Shown here: piece by piece, positions 37,903 to 45,376 of the stretch
Layout of the letters: each line of letters begins with the position of its first letter
How positions within the stretch are numbered: the stretch's first letter is position 1
Assembly (NCBI GenBank): GCA_963745775.1
Contig: CAVUYY010000008.1
Span: forward strand, 372,001-436,000
DNA from: Gaiellasilicea sp963745775
GTDB taxonomy: Bacteria > Actinomycetota > Thermoleophilia > Gaiellales > Gaiellaceae
Length of the DNA stretch: 64,000 bases
Direction of reading: 5' to 3'
The notes under the pieces: generated by a model
Told to the model about the DNA's origin: nothing
Database searches by the model: none
Seen by the model: the letters and a program-made list of their open reading frames with translations, nothing else
Program-made: the position numbers and the translations under genes

Positions 37903-38400
37903 GTGAACCGACGCATGTTCTTCCAGGCCGTGGCTGTCGGGTCCGTGCTGCTCGTGCTTGCCGCACTCGCTGCGGTGGCGCTCGGCTCGCCCGCAAACGG
38001 GGTGACGCCGACCGTGCTCGCGCGGGGAACCTACGACAGCTTCAAGGTGCGGTCGTACCCGCAGGGTCCCGGCGACTTCAAGGCCGAGGCCAAGGAGCCG
38101 ACCGACATCGTCGTGCGCCGCCATGTCTATGCGGCGGGGTCTTCGACAGGTTGGCACACGCATCCCGGCCCGGTGTTCATCACGGTCGTGGAGGGCGAGC
38201 TCACGTTCTACGAGTACGACGATCCGACCTGCACCCCGATCGTCAAGCGCGCAGGAGAGGGGTACGTCGACACCGGTCGCGGGCACATCGCCCGCAACGA
38301 GACGCTCCAGCCCGCGAGCGACATGACCGTGATCATCGCGCCGGTTGCCGGTGCCTTTCGGGGCGAGCTCGACGCTCCGGGACCGAACTGCAACTTCTGA
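37903..38400 (+). CDS. Exported single-domain cupin (cupin 2 of the island)
   Basis: A 165-residue protein. The N-terminus RRMFFQAVAVGSVLLVLAALAAVALG is a signal peptide or anchor. The cupin core reads HVYAAGSSTGWHTHPGPVFITVVEGELTFYEYDD (motif 1, His-x-His) and AGEGYVDTGRGHIARNETLQP (motif 2). It ends DAPGPNCNF, parallel to the DAPAQDNCGF ending of cupin 1. AGAGGAGG sits six bases before the GTG. A strong hairpin follows at 38424. The shared WHxHPGPVF block and C-terminal cysteine mark cupins 1-3 as one subfamily of unknown function. Confidence 0.85.
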   Translation: MNRRMFFQAVAVGSVLLVLAALAAVALGSPANGVTPTVLARGTYDSFKVRSYPQGPGDFKAEAKEPTDIVVRRHVYAAGSSTGWHTHPGPVFITVVEGELTFYEYDDPTCTPIVKRAGEGYVDTGRGHIARNETLQPASDMTVIIAPVAGAFRGELDAPGPNCNF

Positions 38401-38423
38401 GTACGCGCGGGAACGGTGATCTA

Positions 38424-38450
38424 GAGGAGCCGGCTTCGCGCCGGCTCCTC
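38424..38450 (+). terminator. Hairpin after cupin 2
   Basis: GAGGAGCCGGC (38424-38434) pairs perfectly with GCCGGCTCCTC (38440-38450) around TTCGC, 23 bases after the cupin 2 stop. There is no T-run. It probably ends the regulator 1-2/cupin 2 transcript ahead of the first DUF4242-like gene. Confidence 0.7.
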
Positions 38451-38477
38451 CGGGCTCCCGTCTCAGGAGGCTCGAAG

Positions 38478-38732
38478 GTGGCGAGCTACCTCGTCGAGAC
38501 CTACGTTCCGGGCACGCAGGCACAGGACGTGCGGGCCGCGGGCCGGCGCGCTCGCGCCGCCGCGCGCGAGCTGTCGCGGAATGGTGTCTCCGTCCGCTAC
38601 ATCCGGACGACGCTCCTCCCCGGAGACGAGACCTGCTTCCACCTCTTCGAAGCCGCGTCTCACGAAGCGGTCGCCGAGGCTTGTCGGCTCGCCGGGATCG
38701 AGGCGCCGCGAATCGTGCCCGCGGTCGAGTAG
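38478..38732 (+). CDS. DUF4242/SCO4226-like small protein, copy a (84 aa)
   Basis: VASYLVETYVPGTQAQDVRAAGRRARAAARELSRNGVSVRYIRTTLLPGDETCFHLFEAASHEAVAEACRLAGIEAPRIVPAVE has the strand-helix-strand-strand-helix-strand order of the DUF4242 group (which includes the nickel-binding Streptomyces protein SCO4226). It keeps the pattern Y-L-V-E-x-Y near the start and E-T-C-F-H-L-F in the third strand. The fold is ferredoxin-like; function is unknown. The GTG at 38478 has GGAGG thirteen bases before it. It is the most diverged of three copies in the island. Confidence 0.72.
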   Translation: MASYLVETYVPGTQAQDVRAAGRRARAAARELSRNGVSVRYIRTTLLPGDETCFHLFEAASHEAVAEACRLAGIEAPRIVPAVE

Positions 38733-38759
38733 GTCAGCGAACAAACTTCAGGGGTTCCC

Positions 38760-38793
38760 ACGTTTTCTCGGGGGACGGTGCGTCATAGCGTCG
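38760..38793 (+). promoter_or_regulatory. Upstream block of DUF4242-like copy b, matches copy c
   Basis: ACGTTTTC (38760-38767) and TAGCGTCG (38786-38793) lie 18 bases apart, with the GTG start five bases further on. The same blocks with identical spacings precede copy c (43237-43270). No Shine-Dalgarno is evident before either GTG, so leaderless translation from a shared promoter type is likely. Confidence 0.6.
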
Positions 38794-38798
38794 ATCCC

Positions 38799-39074
38799 GT
38801 GCCGAGCTACCTCGTCGAGACCTATCTCGCCCGCAGTCGCGCTGGAGAGCGCGGCGCGCGCGAGCGGCGTGCCCGCTCGGTTGCCGAGGAGCACACGCGC
38901 GCAGGAACGCGCGTCCGCTTCGACGGCGCCATCCACATCCCCGAGGACGAGATCTGCTTCTTCGTCTTCGACGCCGACTCGAGCCGAGCCGCCGCCCTCG
39001 CGGCGCATCAGGCCGGACTCGAGCCGTTCCGGGTCGTCGAGGCGGTCTCGTCGCGAAAGGAGAACGATCAGTGA
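38799..39074 (+). CDS. DUF4242/SCO4226-like small protein, copy b (91 aa)
   Basis: VPSYLVETYLARSRAGERGARERRARSVAEEHTRAGTRVRFDGAIHIPEDEICFFVFDADSSRAAALAAHQAGLEPFRVVEAVS is the same family as copy a and nearly identical to copy c (about 85 percent by eye over the whole length). The core strand is DEICFFVFDA. The GTG at 38799 was chosen to match copy c. Its TGA overlaps the GTG of the haloperoxidase-like gene, so the two are translationally coupled. Copies b and c differ mainly by conservative changes, showing a recent duplication or ongoing conversion. Confidence 0.78.
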   Translation: MPSYLVETYLARSRAGERGARERRARSVAEEHTRAGTRVRFDGAIHIPEDEICFFVFDADSSRAAALAAHQAGLEPFRVVEAVSSRKENDQ

Positions 39075-40369
39075 GACGCATCAGGATCAGCACCGGCCTG
39101 ACGGCGACGCTCGTGCTCGCAGTCGTCCTGGCCCTCGGCTCGACGGGAACGTCGGCCGGCCAATCCGCGCCACCGGACGAGAACGCCGTCCTCTACTGGA
39201 GCGGTGTCGCGGCGGGCGCGATCGTCGCTCCACCGGTCGCCGGCGGCCACCGCGCCGTCCACCCGCGAGCAGCTCCGTGCTCGGCGGGATGGTGCATGGG
39301 GCGATGTACGACGCGGTCGCCGCGGTCGAAGGCGGTCTCGAGCCGTTCGCGACCGGCGTGACCGCACCGGCCGGCGCCTCGGCGAACGCCGCGGTGGCAA
39401 CGGCGGCGGCGGACGTCCTCATGAGGCGCGTGCCGCTTCAGGCCGCGAACGTGCTGACGACCTACAACACGTACATGGCGTCGATCCCGGACGGCCCGGC
39501 GAAGGACGCCGGCAAAGCCGTCGGAGCGGTGGCAGCCGCGGGCATGCTCGCGATGCGGCTCGGCGACGGTTTCGACGACGTCGTTCCCTACGTCCAGTCG
39601 CCGCCGGGCGCCGGGCGTGTTCGAGCCGATCGCCGCGACGCCGCCGGTCGACGTCAAGCTCGGGAAGGTGCGGCCGTTCACCTACAGCTCGCAGTCCGAC
39701 TACCGACCCGATCCGCCGTACGAGCTGACGAGCAAGCGCTACGCGAAGGACGTCGCCGAGGTTCAGGAGCTCGGCAAGGCGAGCAGCACGACCCGAACGG
39801 CGGCGCAGACCGAGACCGTCCGCTTCCACACCGAGCAGACGTTCTTCCAGTTCAACCGGACGGTGCGCGAGCTCGCGAAGGCCCGTGGGCTCGACCTGCG
39901 CGAGTCCGCACGGCTCCTGGGCTACGTGAACGTGGCGACCGCGGACACGATGATCGCCTGCTGGGAGGCCAAGTACCACTACATGTTCTGGCGCCCGAAT
40001 CACGCGATCCAGCGGGCCGACACCGACGGCAATCCGGCCACCTCGCCGGAGGCCGGCTGGCTGCCGCTCGTCACGGGCAACCATCCCGAGTATCCGTCCG
40101 GCCACGCCTGCTTCACCGGAGCGGTGACCGAGTCGCTGCGGAGCTACTTCCAAACGAAGCACGTCCCGCTGACGATCTCGAGCCTCGCCGTGGGTGCCGG
40201 CGCGCCACGGACGTACGAGAGCCTCGACGAGCTCGTCGAGGACGTCGAGAACGCCCGCGTCTGGGGCGGCCTCCACTACCGCACGACGATGACGGAGACC
40301 GCGAAGCACTTCCCGCGGATCGCCCGCGAGATCGGGAAGAACTACTTCCTGAAGGACAAGAAGGACTAG
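39071..40369 (+). CDS. Exported vanadium-haloperoxidase-like PAP2 enzyme, two frame changes
   Basis: About 432 residues with a signal peptide (ISTGLTATLVLAVVLALGSTGTSAG). After frame changes near 39255 and 39616 the sequence runs VLGGMVHGAMYDAVAAVEGG, then TVRFHTEQTFFQFNRTVRELAKARGLDLRESARLLGYVNVATADTMIACWEAKYHYMFWRPNHAIQRAD, GNHPEYPSGHACFTGAVTESL and ARVWGGLHYRTTMTET. Lys in KYHYMFWRP, the Ser/His of PSGHA, and Arg/His of ARVWGGLHYR match the oxyanion-binding and catalytic residues of vanadium-dependent haloperoxidases and related acid phosphatases. Whether it halogenates or dephosphorylates cannot be told. It is coupled to DUF4242-like copy b and ends at a hairpin. Confidence 0.82.
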
Positions 40370-40379
40370 TCGCGGAGAT

Positions 40380-40408
40380 GGCCGAGGCGGGATTCGCCCG
40401 CCTCGGCC
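40380..40408 (+). terminator. Hairpin after the haloperoxidase-like gene
   Basis: GGCCGAGGCGGG (40380-40391) pairs perfectly with CCCGCCTCGGCC (40397-40408) around ATTCG, ten bases after the stop. A 23-base stretch of it and its tail (40393-40415) recurs exactly at 44055-44077, downstream of cupin 3. Confidence 0.75.
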
Positions 40409-40418
40409 GCTTCCCGGC

Positions 40419-40447
40419 TCGAAATCCCAGCTTGCTCGTGTCAGCAT
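40419..40447 (+). promoter_or_regulatory. Upstream block of the third large LuxR regulator
   Basis: TCGAAATC (40419-40426), ten bases, CGTGTCAGCAT (40437-40447), then nine bases to the GTG at 40457. It matches the block ahead of regulator 1 in both sequence and spacing, while the bases between are different. Confidence 0.6.
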
Positions 40448-40456
40448 GGGCGCGAG

Positions 40457-43237
40457 GTGGCACTGGAGATCGTAGGTAGGGAGGCCGAGGTCGCCGCGCT
40501 CCAGGCCTTCTTCGCCGAGGCGGCCGAGGGCGCTCGCGCCTTCGTGCTCGAGGGCGACGCCGGAATCGGCAAGTCGACGCTCTGGCTCGCCGGAGTCGAC
40601 GCGGCGCGTGAGCGAGGGCTGCGCGTGCTCTCGGCCCGGCCGGCGGAGGTCGAGCGGGGCCTCGCGTACGCCGCGCTCGGCGACCTGCTCGGCGAGTGCG
40701 CAGTCGAGGTGCTCGACGGGCTGTCATCGCCGCGCCGGAACGCGCTGAGGGCCGCGCTCCTGCTGGAGGGCGGAGATGAGTCGAGCGCAGACTCACGCGT
40801 GCTGGGGGTGGCGGTGCACAGCGTGCTGGTGGCACTGGCGGAACGCGGCCCGATCGTGGTTGCGATCGACGATTGCCAGTGGCTCGACGTCCCCTCTGCC
40901 GATGCGCTCGCGTTCGCGTTGCGGCGGCTCCAGCACGAGCCGCTTCAGGTTCTCCTCGCGCGGCGGGGCGATCACCCTGCCGAGCTCGAGCGTGCCCTTC
41001 CCGCGGAGGTCGCCCGGCTGCGGGTCGGCCCGCTCAGCCTGGGCGCGACCCACAACCTCGTTCGCGATCGGCTGGAGCGGACATTTCCGCGGCCGACGAT
41101 GCTCCGACTGCACGAGGTGTCCGGCGGAAACCCGTTCTATGCCCTGGAGCTCGCACGCGCGCTCGACTGCCGTGGCCGGCCCCATCGACCCCTCCGAGCC
41201 GCTTCCCGTGCCCGAGTCGCTCGACCACCTGATCCGCGAGCGGCTTCGTGGACTACCGGGGGAGACGAGGGCCGCGTTGCTCGTGGTGGCCGTGATCGGC
41301 GCGCCCTCACTCGAGCTCGTCGGAGCCGCCGGGGTCGCGGTCGAGCTGCTGACTCCTGCCGTCGCCGAGCATGTGCTCGAGCTAGCCGGCGGCGAGGCGC
41401 GATTCGTCCACCCGCTTCTCGCATCCGGAGTGATCGCGGGGGCCACCGACGCCGAACGGCGCAGCGCGCACCGGCTCGCGGCGACCGCGGTCGACGAGCC
41501 GGTCGCCCGTGCTCGCCATCTCGCGGCATCGCTGGAAGAGCCGGACGCCGCGACGGCGATCCTGGTGGAGGAAGCCGCGGCGCTCGCGCGTTCCCGCGGA
41601 GCGCCTGCGGTCGCGGCCGAGCTGTCCGAGGCGGCGGCCCGGATGAGTCCTCCTGAGCGCGAGGACGACCGGCGCAGATGTCTCGTTGCCGCAGCGCGAG
41701 ATCATCTCGCCGCCGGATCGGGGGAGCGTGGATTCGTCCTCGCTCGGACGTTGTTCGGGCAAGCGGCGCCTGGGAGGGCACGCGCAGAGGCGCTCGTGTT
41801 GCTCGGTGACCTCGAGGAAGAGCTCGGAACGGCCAGAGCTGCGGTGGAGCACTACCGCGCCGCGCTGGCCGATGCCGCCGAGCTACCCGAGCTCGAGCTG
41901 ATCATCCAGGAGCGGCTCGCGGCCTACACGCGCCTGACGGAAGGGATCGTCGTGGCGAGAACCCATGCGCAGGCGGCCGTTCGCCTAGCTGAGCAGTTGG
42001 GCGATGACGCCCTCACGGCGCGTGCCTTGGCTGCACTTGCCGTCGTCCGATTCGACGAAGGCGAACCTGATTCGCTCGAGCTCGCCAAGCGCGCCGTCGC
42101 GCTGGTCGAGCTCTCCGACGACGCGTCGGCGATCCGAGATATCAAAGGCGTCTACGGTCACGTCCTCACATGGTCGGGCTGGATCGACGAAGCCCGCGAG
42201 ATCCTCTCCGAGCTGGTGCGGTCGGCCGAGCGCGACGACGCCGGGATCGGCGACCCTCTCTTCTATCTCTGCATCGTCGACGAGCGGGCCGGCCGGTTGG
42301 CGCTCGCGCGGGCTCACGCTGAGCGGAAGCGCGAGCTCGCCTACCAGGACGGCGGGCAGGAGCTTGCGGACAGACCTTCCGTACTCATGTCGATCGCGCG
42401 CGTGGCAGCGATTCAGGGGGAGGTGGATCTCGCGAGGGAGCTGGTCGAGCGAACGCTCGCCCATCCTGGAGTCCAGGCGCCGTTCGCCTTCTATCGCGCC
42501 GCGACAGCGCTGCTGGCCACGCTCGATGCCTGGGTCCGGCGATCCGGCTCGGGCGGTCGAGCGATTTTCCGCGATCGAAGCTCAGGCTCGAGCCGACGGC
42601 GGCGCCGCGACGGCGTTCTACCTCGCCGAGTACGTCGAGGCGTTGCTCGAGCTCGGCTGCCTGGACGATGCGCGGGCGATGCTGACGATGTGGGAGAAGA
42701 GACTCGCGAAAGCTCGGTCATCGCTGGGCGATCCCGCAGACCGTGCGCTGTCGCGGGCTCGCCGCCGCAGCAGAGGGCGAGGTCGACGGCGGCGGTGGAC
42801 CTGCTGGACAGGCCGTCGCCGAGCACGAGGCCGTCGGCGATCCGTTCGGCCGCGCCCGCGCCCTCCTCGCGCTCGGCGTCACGCGCCGTCGCGCGCGCCA
42901 GAAGCGTCCGGCACGCGAGGCGATCGAGGCCGCGCTCGCCGGTTTCGAGGAGATCGGAGCCGCAGGCTGGGCAGAGAAAGCGCGGGACGAGCTGGGCCGG
43001 ATCGGCGGTCGCCAACGCGAGGAGGGGCTCACGCCCGCCGAACGTCGCGTTGCCAAGCTCGTCGCGGAAGGGAAGACCAACCGAGAGGTCGCGGCCGCGC
43101 TCTTCCTCGGCGAGCGCACGGTGGCGAGCCATCTCACCCACATCTACGCCAAGCTGGGCGTGCGCTCGCGGACGGAGCTCGCCCACCGGTTGCAGGCACG
43201 AACCGCAGGAGACGAGAGCAAAGTTCAGACGTTCTGA
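40457..43237 (+). CDS. Large ATPase-LuxR (LAL/MalT-like) regulator 3, several frame changes
   Basis: About 925 residues. VALEIVGREAEVAALQAFFAEAAEGARAFVLEGDAGIGKSTLWLAG (Walker A) and PIVVAIDDCQWLDVPSADALAFALRRLQ (Walker B) open the ATPase; GPLSLGATHNLVRDRLERTFPRPTMLRLHEVSGGNPFYALELARALD follows. The middle is helical (DDALTARALAALAVVRFDEGEPDSLELAKRAVALVELSDDASAIRDIKGVYGHVLTWSGW). The C-terminal LuxR domain is LTPAERRVAKLVAEGKTNREVAAALFLGERTVASHLTHIYAKLGVRSRTELAHRL. Frame changes near 41168, 42534, 42712, 42785 and 42817 leave landmarks that can be aligned with regulators 1 and 2. The stop abuts the promoter block of DUF4242-like copy c. Confidence 0.82.
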
Positions 43238-43270
43238 CGTTTCCATGGCGTCGGTGTCGACGTAGCGTCG
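43237..43270 (+). promoter_or_regulatory. Upstream block of DUF4242-like copy c
   Basis: ACGTTTCC (43237-43244) and TAGCGTCG (43263-43270), 18 bases apart, with GTG five bases later. The block begins at the stop codon of regulator 3 and matches the block before copy b. Confidence 0.6.
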
Positions 43271-43275
43271 GAGCG

Positions 43276-43548
43276 GTGCCGAGCTATCTCGTCGAGACAT
43301 ACCTCGCCCGTAACCGCGCCGGAGAGCGCGGAGCGCGCGAGCGGCGGGCTCGCTCGGCAGCCGAGGAGCAGACGCGCATCGGAACACGCGTCCGCTTCGA
43401 CGGCGCCATCCACATACCCGAGGACGAGATCTGCTTCTTCGTCTTCGACGCCGGCTCGAGCCGGGACGCCGCCCTCGTGGCGCAGCGGGCCGGGCTCGAG
43501 CCGTTCCGCGTCGTCGAAGCCGTCTCGTCAGGAAAGGAGAACCGATGA
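43276..43548 (+). CDS. DUF4242/SCO4226-like small protein, copy c (90 aa)
   Basis: VPSYLVETYLARNRAGERGARERRARSAAEEQTRIGTRVRFDGAIHIPEDEICFFVFDAGSSRDAALVAQRAGLEPFRVVEAVSSGKENR. Same family and nearly the same sequence as copy b 4.5 kb upstream. The TGA overlaps the ATG of cupin 3 (ATGA), so this copy is coupled to a secreted cupin where copy b is coupled to the haloperoxidase-like enzyme. Starting at GTG 43276 keeps the family N-terminus P-S-Y-L-V-E-T-Y-L. Role unknown; the coupling suggests it works with, or is sensed with, exported partners. Confidence 0.78.
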   Translation: MPSYLVETYLARNRAGERGARERRARSAAEEQTRIGTRVRFDGAIHIPEDEICFFVFDAGSSRDAALVAQRAGLEPFRVVEAVSSGKENR

Positions 43549-44000
43549 GGGCTCGCTCGAAAATCGCGCTGCTCGTCGTCGCTTTCGCAGGCGTTACGGC
43601 GGGAAGCGTGTACGCGATCTCGATCGAGGTTCCAGCGCGCGGCACATTCGCGAGCAGCAAGGACAAGGTCGAGCTCGTACGTGGGGTTGCTCGCCTGATC
43701 GGCGATCCCACGGACGCCGCCGTCCAGCGGATCCAGCTCGATCCAGGCGAAGGCCCCAGCTGGCACACGCACGCAGGTCCAGTCACGGTGATCGTCAAGT
43801 CGGGGAACTTCACGTTCGTCAACGACGACTGCTCCGAGACGACGTACACGGCGGGACAGGTCTTCGTCGACAAGGGCTTCGGGTACGTGCATCGCGCCTA
43901 CAACCCAGGGCCTGGAAAGACCGAGGTCTGGGCTGTCTACGTCATCCCCCAGGGAGCTGGACTGATCATCCCCGAGTCGGCACCGGAGTGCGTGGGCTGA
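43545..44000 (+). CDS. Exported single-domain cupin (cupin 3 of the island)
   Basis: A 151-residue protein with a signal peptide (RSKIALLVVAFAGVTAGSVYA). The cupin core is IQLDPGEGPSWHTHAGPVTVIVKSGNFTFVNDD (motif 1, His-x-His), then TYTAGQVFVDKGFGYVHRAYNPGPG (motif 2). It ends with a Cys near the C-terminus (SAPECVG), like cupins 1 and 2. It lacks the proline of the HPGPVF block (HAGPVT), so it is the more diverged member. The ATG overlaps the stop of DUF4242-like copy c. A hairpin with a TTCG loop follows at 44040. Confidence 0.83.
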   Translation: MRARSKIALLVVAFAGVTAGSVYAISIEVPARGTFASSKDKVELVRGVARLIGDPTDAAVQRIQLDPGEGPSWHTHAGPVTVIVKSGNFTFVNDDCSETTYTAGQVFVDKGFGYVHRAYNPGPGKTEVWAVYVIPQGAGLIIPESAPECVG

Positions 44001-44024
44001 CGGAGTCGCTCGGCCGGGGGCCCG

Positions 44025-44789
44025 TTACCGCACGGGCCAGCGGCCGGGGCCGGGTTCGCCCGCCTCGGCCGCTTCCCACTCGGCGCGCGGCGGCGCGAAC
44101 ACGTCGAGCACCGTCGCGCCGTCCGGGCCCGCCTCGGCGCGGTGGAGCGTGTTCGAGGGGATCTCCCACGTCTCGCCCGGCCCGAGCTCGCTCTCCTCGT
44201 CTCCGACGCGGAAGCGGATCGAGCCGCGCAGGACGATCCCAAGCTGCTCGTGCTCGTGGCGGTGCTCCTCGGCGATCGCGCCGGGCTCGAGCTCGACGAC
44301 GGCGAGCGTCAGCCGCTCGCCGTGGACGGCCGTCGCCGTGATCCCAGCCCAGACCTGCCGCGGGACAAGCCGCCGCACATCGTCGAAGGCGCTCAACCGA
44401 TCGGCGGCAGAAACGTCGTCTCGCCGCGCTCGGGCGGGCGCCGTAGATGAACAACCGTAGATGAAGAGCCGCAGCTCCTCGTCGCCGCGGTTCGAGAGCT
44501 GGAGCGCCGTCCCGGGCCGGACGACGAGGACGCTCCCCTTCGCGAGCTCGTGCCGCTCCGGCGAGTCGCCCTCCCCCATGTCGATCGTCAGCGTCCCCTC
44601 GAGGACGACGAAGACCTCCTCCTGGATCGGGTCGATGTGCCGGCGGCCGACCGCTCCGGGCGGGTAGCGAAAGAGGTTCGCGCGCGACTGGGTCAGCCCG
44701 TGCGATAGCTCGGCCGCAAGCCTGGGATCGCCCTCCCGCCGCGGCTTCCAGTCGAGCTCGTCCGCATGGAAGATCTCGTAGCCGTCCAA
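44025..44789 (-). CDS. Tandem cupin frame, probably two coupled cupin genes
   Basis: An open frame of 254 codons with two cupin domains and no signal peptide. Cupin A (residues 1-110) reads FRYPPGAVGRRHIDPIQEEVFVVLEGTLTIDMGEGD and HELAKGSVLVVRPGTALQLSNRGDEELRLFIYG. Cupin B reads LAVVELEPGAIAEEHRHEHEQLGIVLRGSIRFRVGDEESELGPGETWEIPSNTLHRAEAG. In a frame one base later, ERGETTFLPPIG and a TGA (stop at 44393) follow cupin A, overlapping a TTG (44396) that would start cupin B. A 14-base unit, TTCATCTACGGTTG, is partly repeated at the junction. The likeliest original layout is therefore two translationally coupled small cupins, joined here by a one-base shift near 44445. Substrates unknown. Confidence 0.72.
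   Translation of the reverse strand: MDGYEIFHADELDWKPRREGDPRLAAELSHGLTQSRANLFRYPPGAVGRRHIDPIQEEVFVVLEGTLTIDMGEGDSPERHELAKGSVLVVRPGTALQLSNRGDEELRLFIYGCSSTAPARARRDDVSAADRLSAFDDVRRLVPRQVWAGITATAVHGERLTLAVVELEPGAIAEEHRHEHEQLGIVLRGSIRFRVGDEESELGPGETWEIPSNTLHRAEAGPDGATVLDVFAPPRAEWEAAEAGEPGPGRWPVR
44040..44072 (+). terminator. Hairpin after cupin 3, overlapping the convergent cupin gene end
   Basis: Bases 44040-44054 pair with 44059-44072 (14 pairs, one G-U pair, one bulged C) around the loop TTCG. The right arm and tail are identical to the terminator at 40393-40415, implying that the terminator was duplicated with the module. The stem lies within the last codons of the convergent cupin gene. Confidence 0.6.
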
Positions 44790-45081
44790 GGCCGGAGCAT
44801 CGCAGGTTCGGGCAGAGCGACGCGCCCGGGGAGGGCCGGGCGCATCTGGTGGGGAGCGGAGCGGGAAGGCCGGAGAGGGAGTGGCGGCCGAGGAGTGTGC
44901 CGCGGGGCCGTTCCTGGCTCGACGTTCTGTGCCTGCAGCTTGTCGCGGCGAGCCGACCCGCGCGATTCGGCCGACAGGCCTCTTCGAGTGCGGCTGACCG
45001 CACCCTCGGTGCAGGTAGGTCCCGGCCGTGCCGTCGGACTACTGCGCGCCGCACGCGATCGTCGAGCGAGCCGCCTGAGGT

Positions 45082-45366
45082 CTACTCGACGCAGTCGGAG
45101 ACGACGTCGACGAGCTTCTCCGCGATCTCCTCAGGAGCCTGGTCGCCTGTCAGGAGCCCGGCCTCGGCCTGCTTCAGCTCGTCGTAGGAGAACTCGTCCT
45201 CGAGCCCCTCGAAGTAGCAGCGGCAGCGGGTGGCGGAGGTGCCTTGCCCGGCGAGGCAGCTCGTCATGAACTCCTGCTCGACGGCCTCCGGATACTCGTT
45301 CCCGCCGCCACAGCCGGCTGCCGCCAGCGCGAGTGCCGCCAGACCGGCACAGAAGAGGCTCCTCAT
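45082..45366 (-). CDS. Small lipoprotein, unknown function (94 aa)
   Basis: The N-terminus MRSLFCAGLAALALAAAGCGGGNE is a lipoprotein signal with lipobox AAAGC, so the mature protein is anchored at Cys19 on the outer face of the membrane. The mature part has three further cysteines (SCLAGQG, RCRCYFEG) and a C-terminal one (SDCVE), which may form disulfides. The phrase FMTSCLAGQGTSATRCRCYFEGLEDEFSYDEL recalls other small actinobacterial secreted proteins with this cysteine spacing, but no function is known. It lies ten bases after the 3-hydroxybutyrate dehydrogenase-like gene on the same strand. Confidence 0.72.
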   Translation of the reverse strand: MRSLFCAGLAALALAAAGCGGGNEYPEAVEQEFMTSCLAGQGTSATRCRCYFEGLEDEFSYDELKQAEAGLLTGDQAPEEIAEKLVDVVSDCVE

Positions 45367-45376
45367 CGGGGCGAAT

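Noticed and set aside
35307..37916. An 869-codon open frame antisense to regulator 2
   Set aside because: Composition is that of a reverse-strand shadow; the sense strand has Walker motifs and a LuxR domain.
32342..43237. Reading the three large regulators as remnants of one gene or as pseudogenes only
   Set aside because: Each has its own Walker A, Walker B and LuxR domain and its own start and stop in register with neighbours; frame changes are spread as in housekeeping genes.
30631..44789. Classifying the island as a biosynthetic gene cluster
   Set aside because: No polyketide, peptide, terpene or other core biosynthetic enzyme is present; only regulators, cupins, small proteins and one haloperoxidase/phosphatase-like enzyme.
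44790..45081. Possible structured RNA in the 290-base gap
   Set aside because: Contains a short GC hairpin near 44820 but none of the conserved cores of RNase P RNA, tmRNA or SRP RNA, and no promoter-terminator pair.
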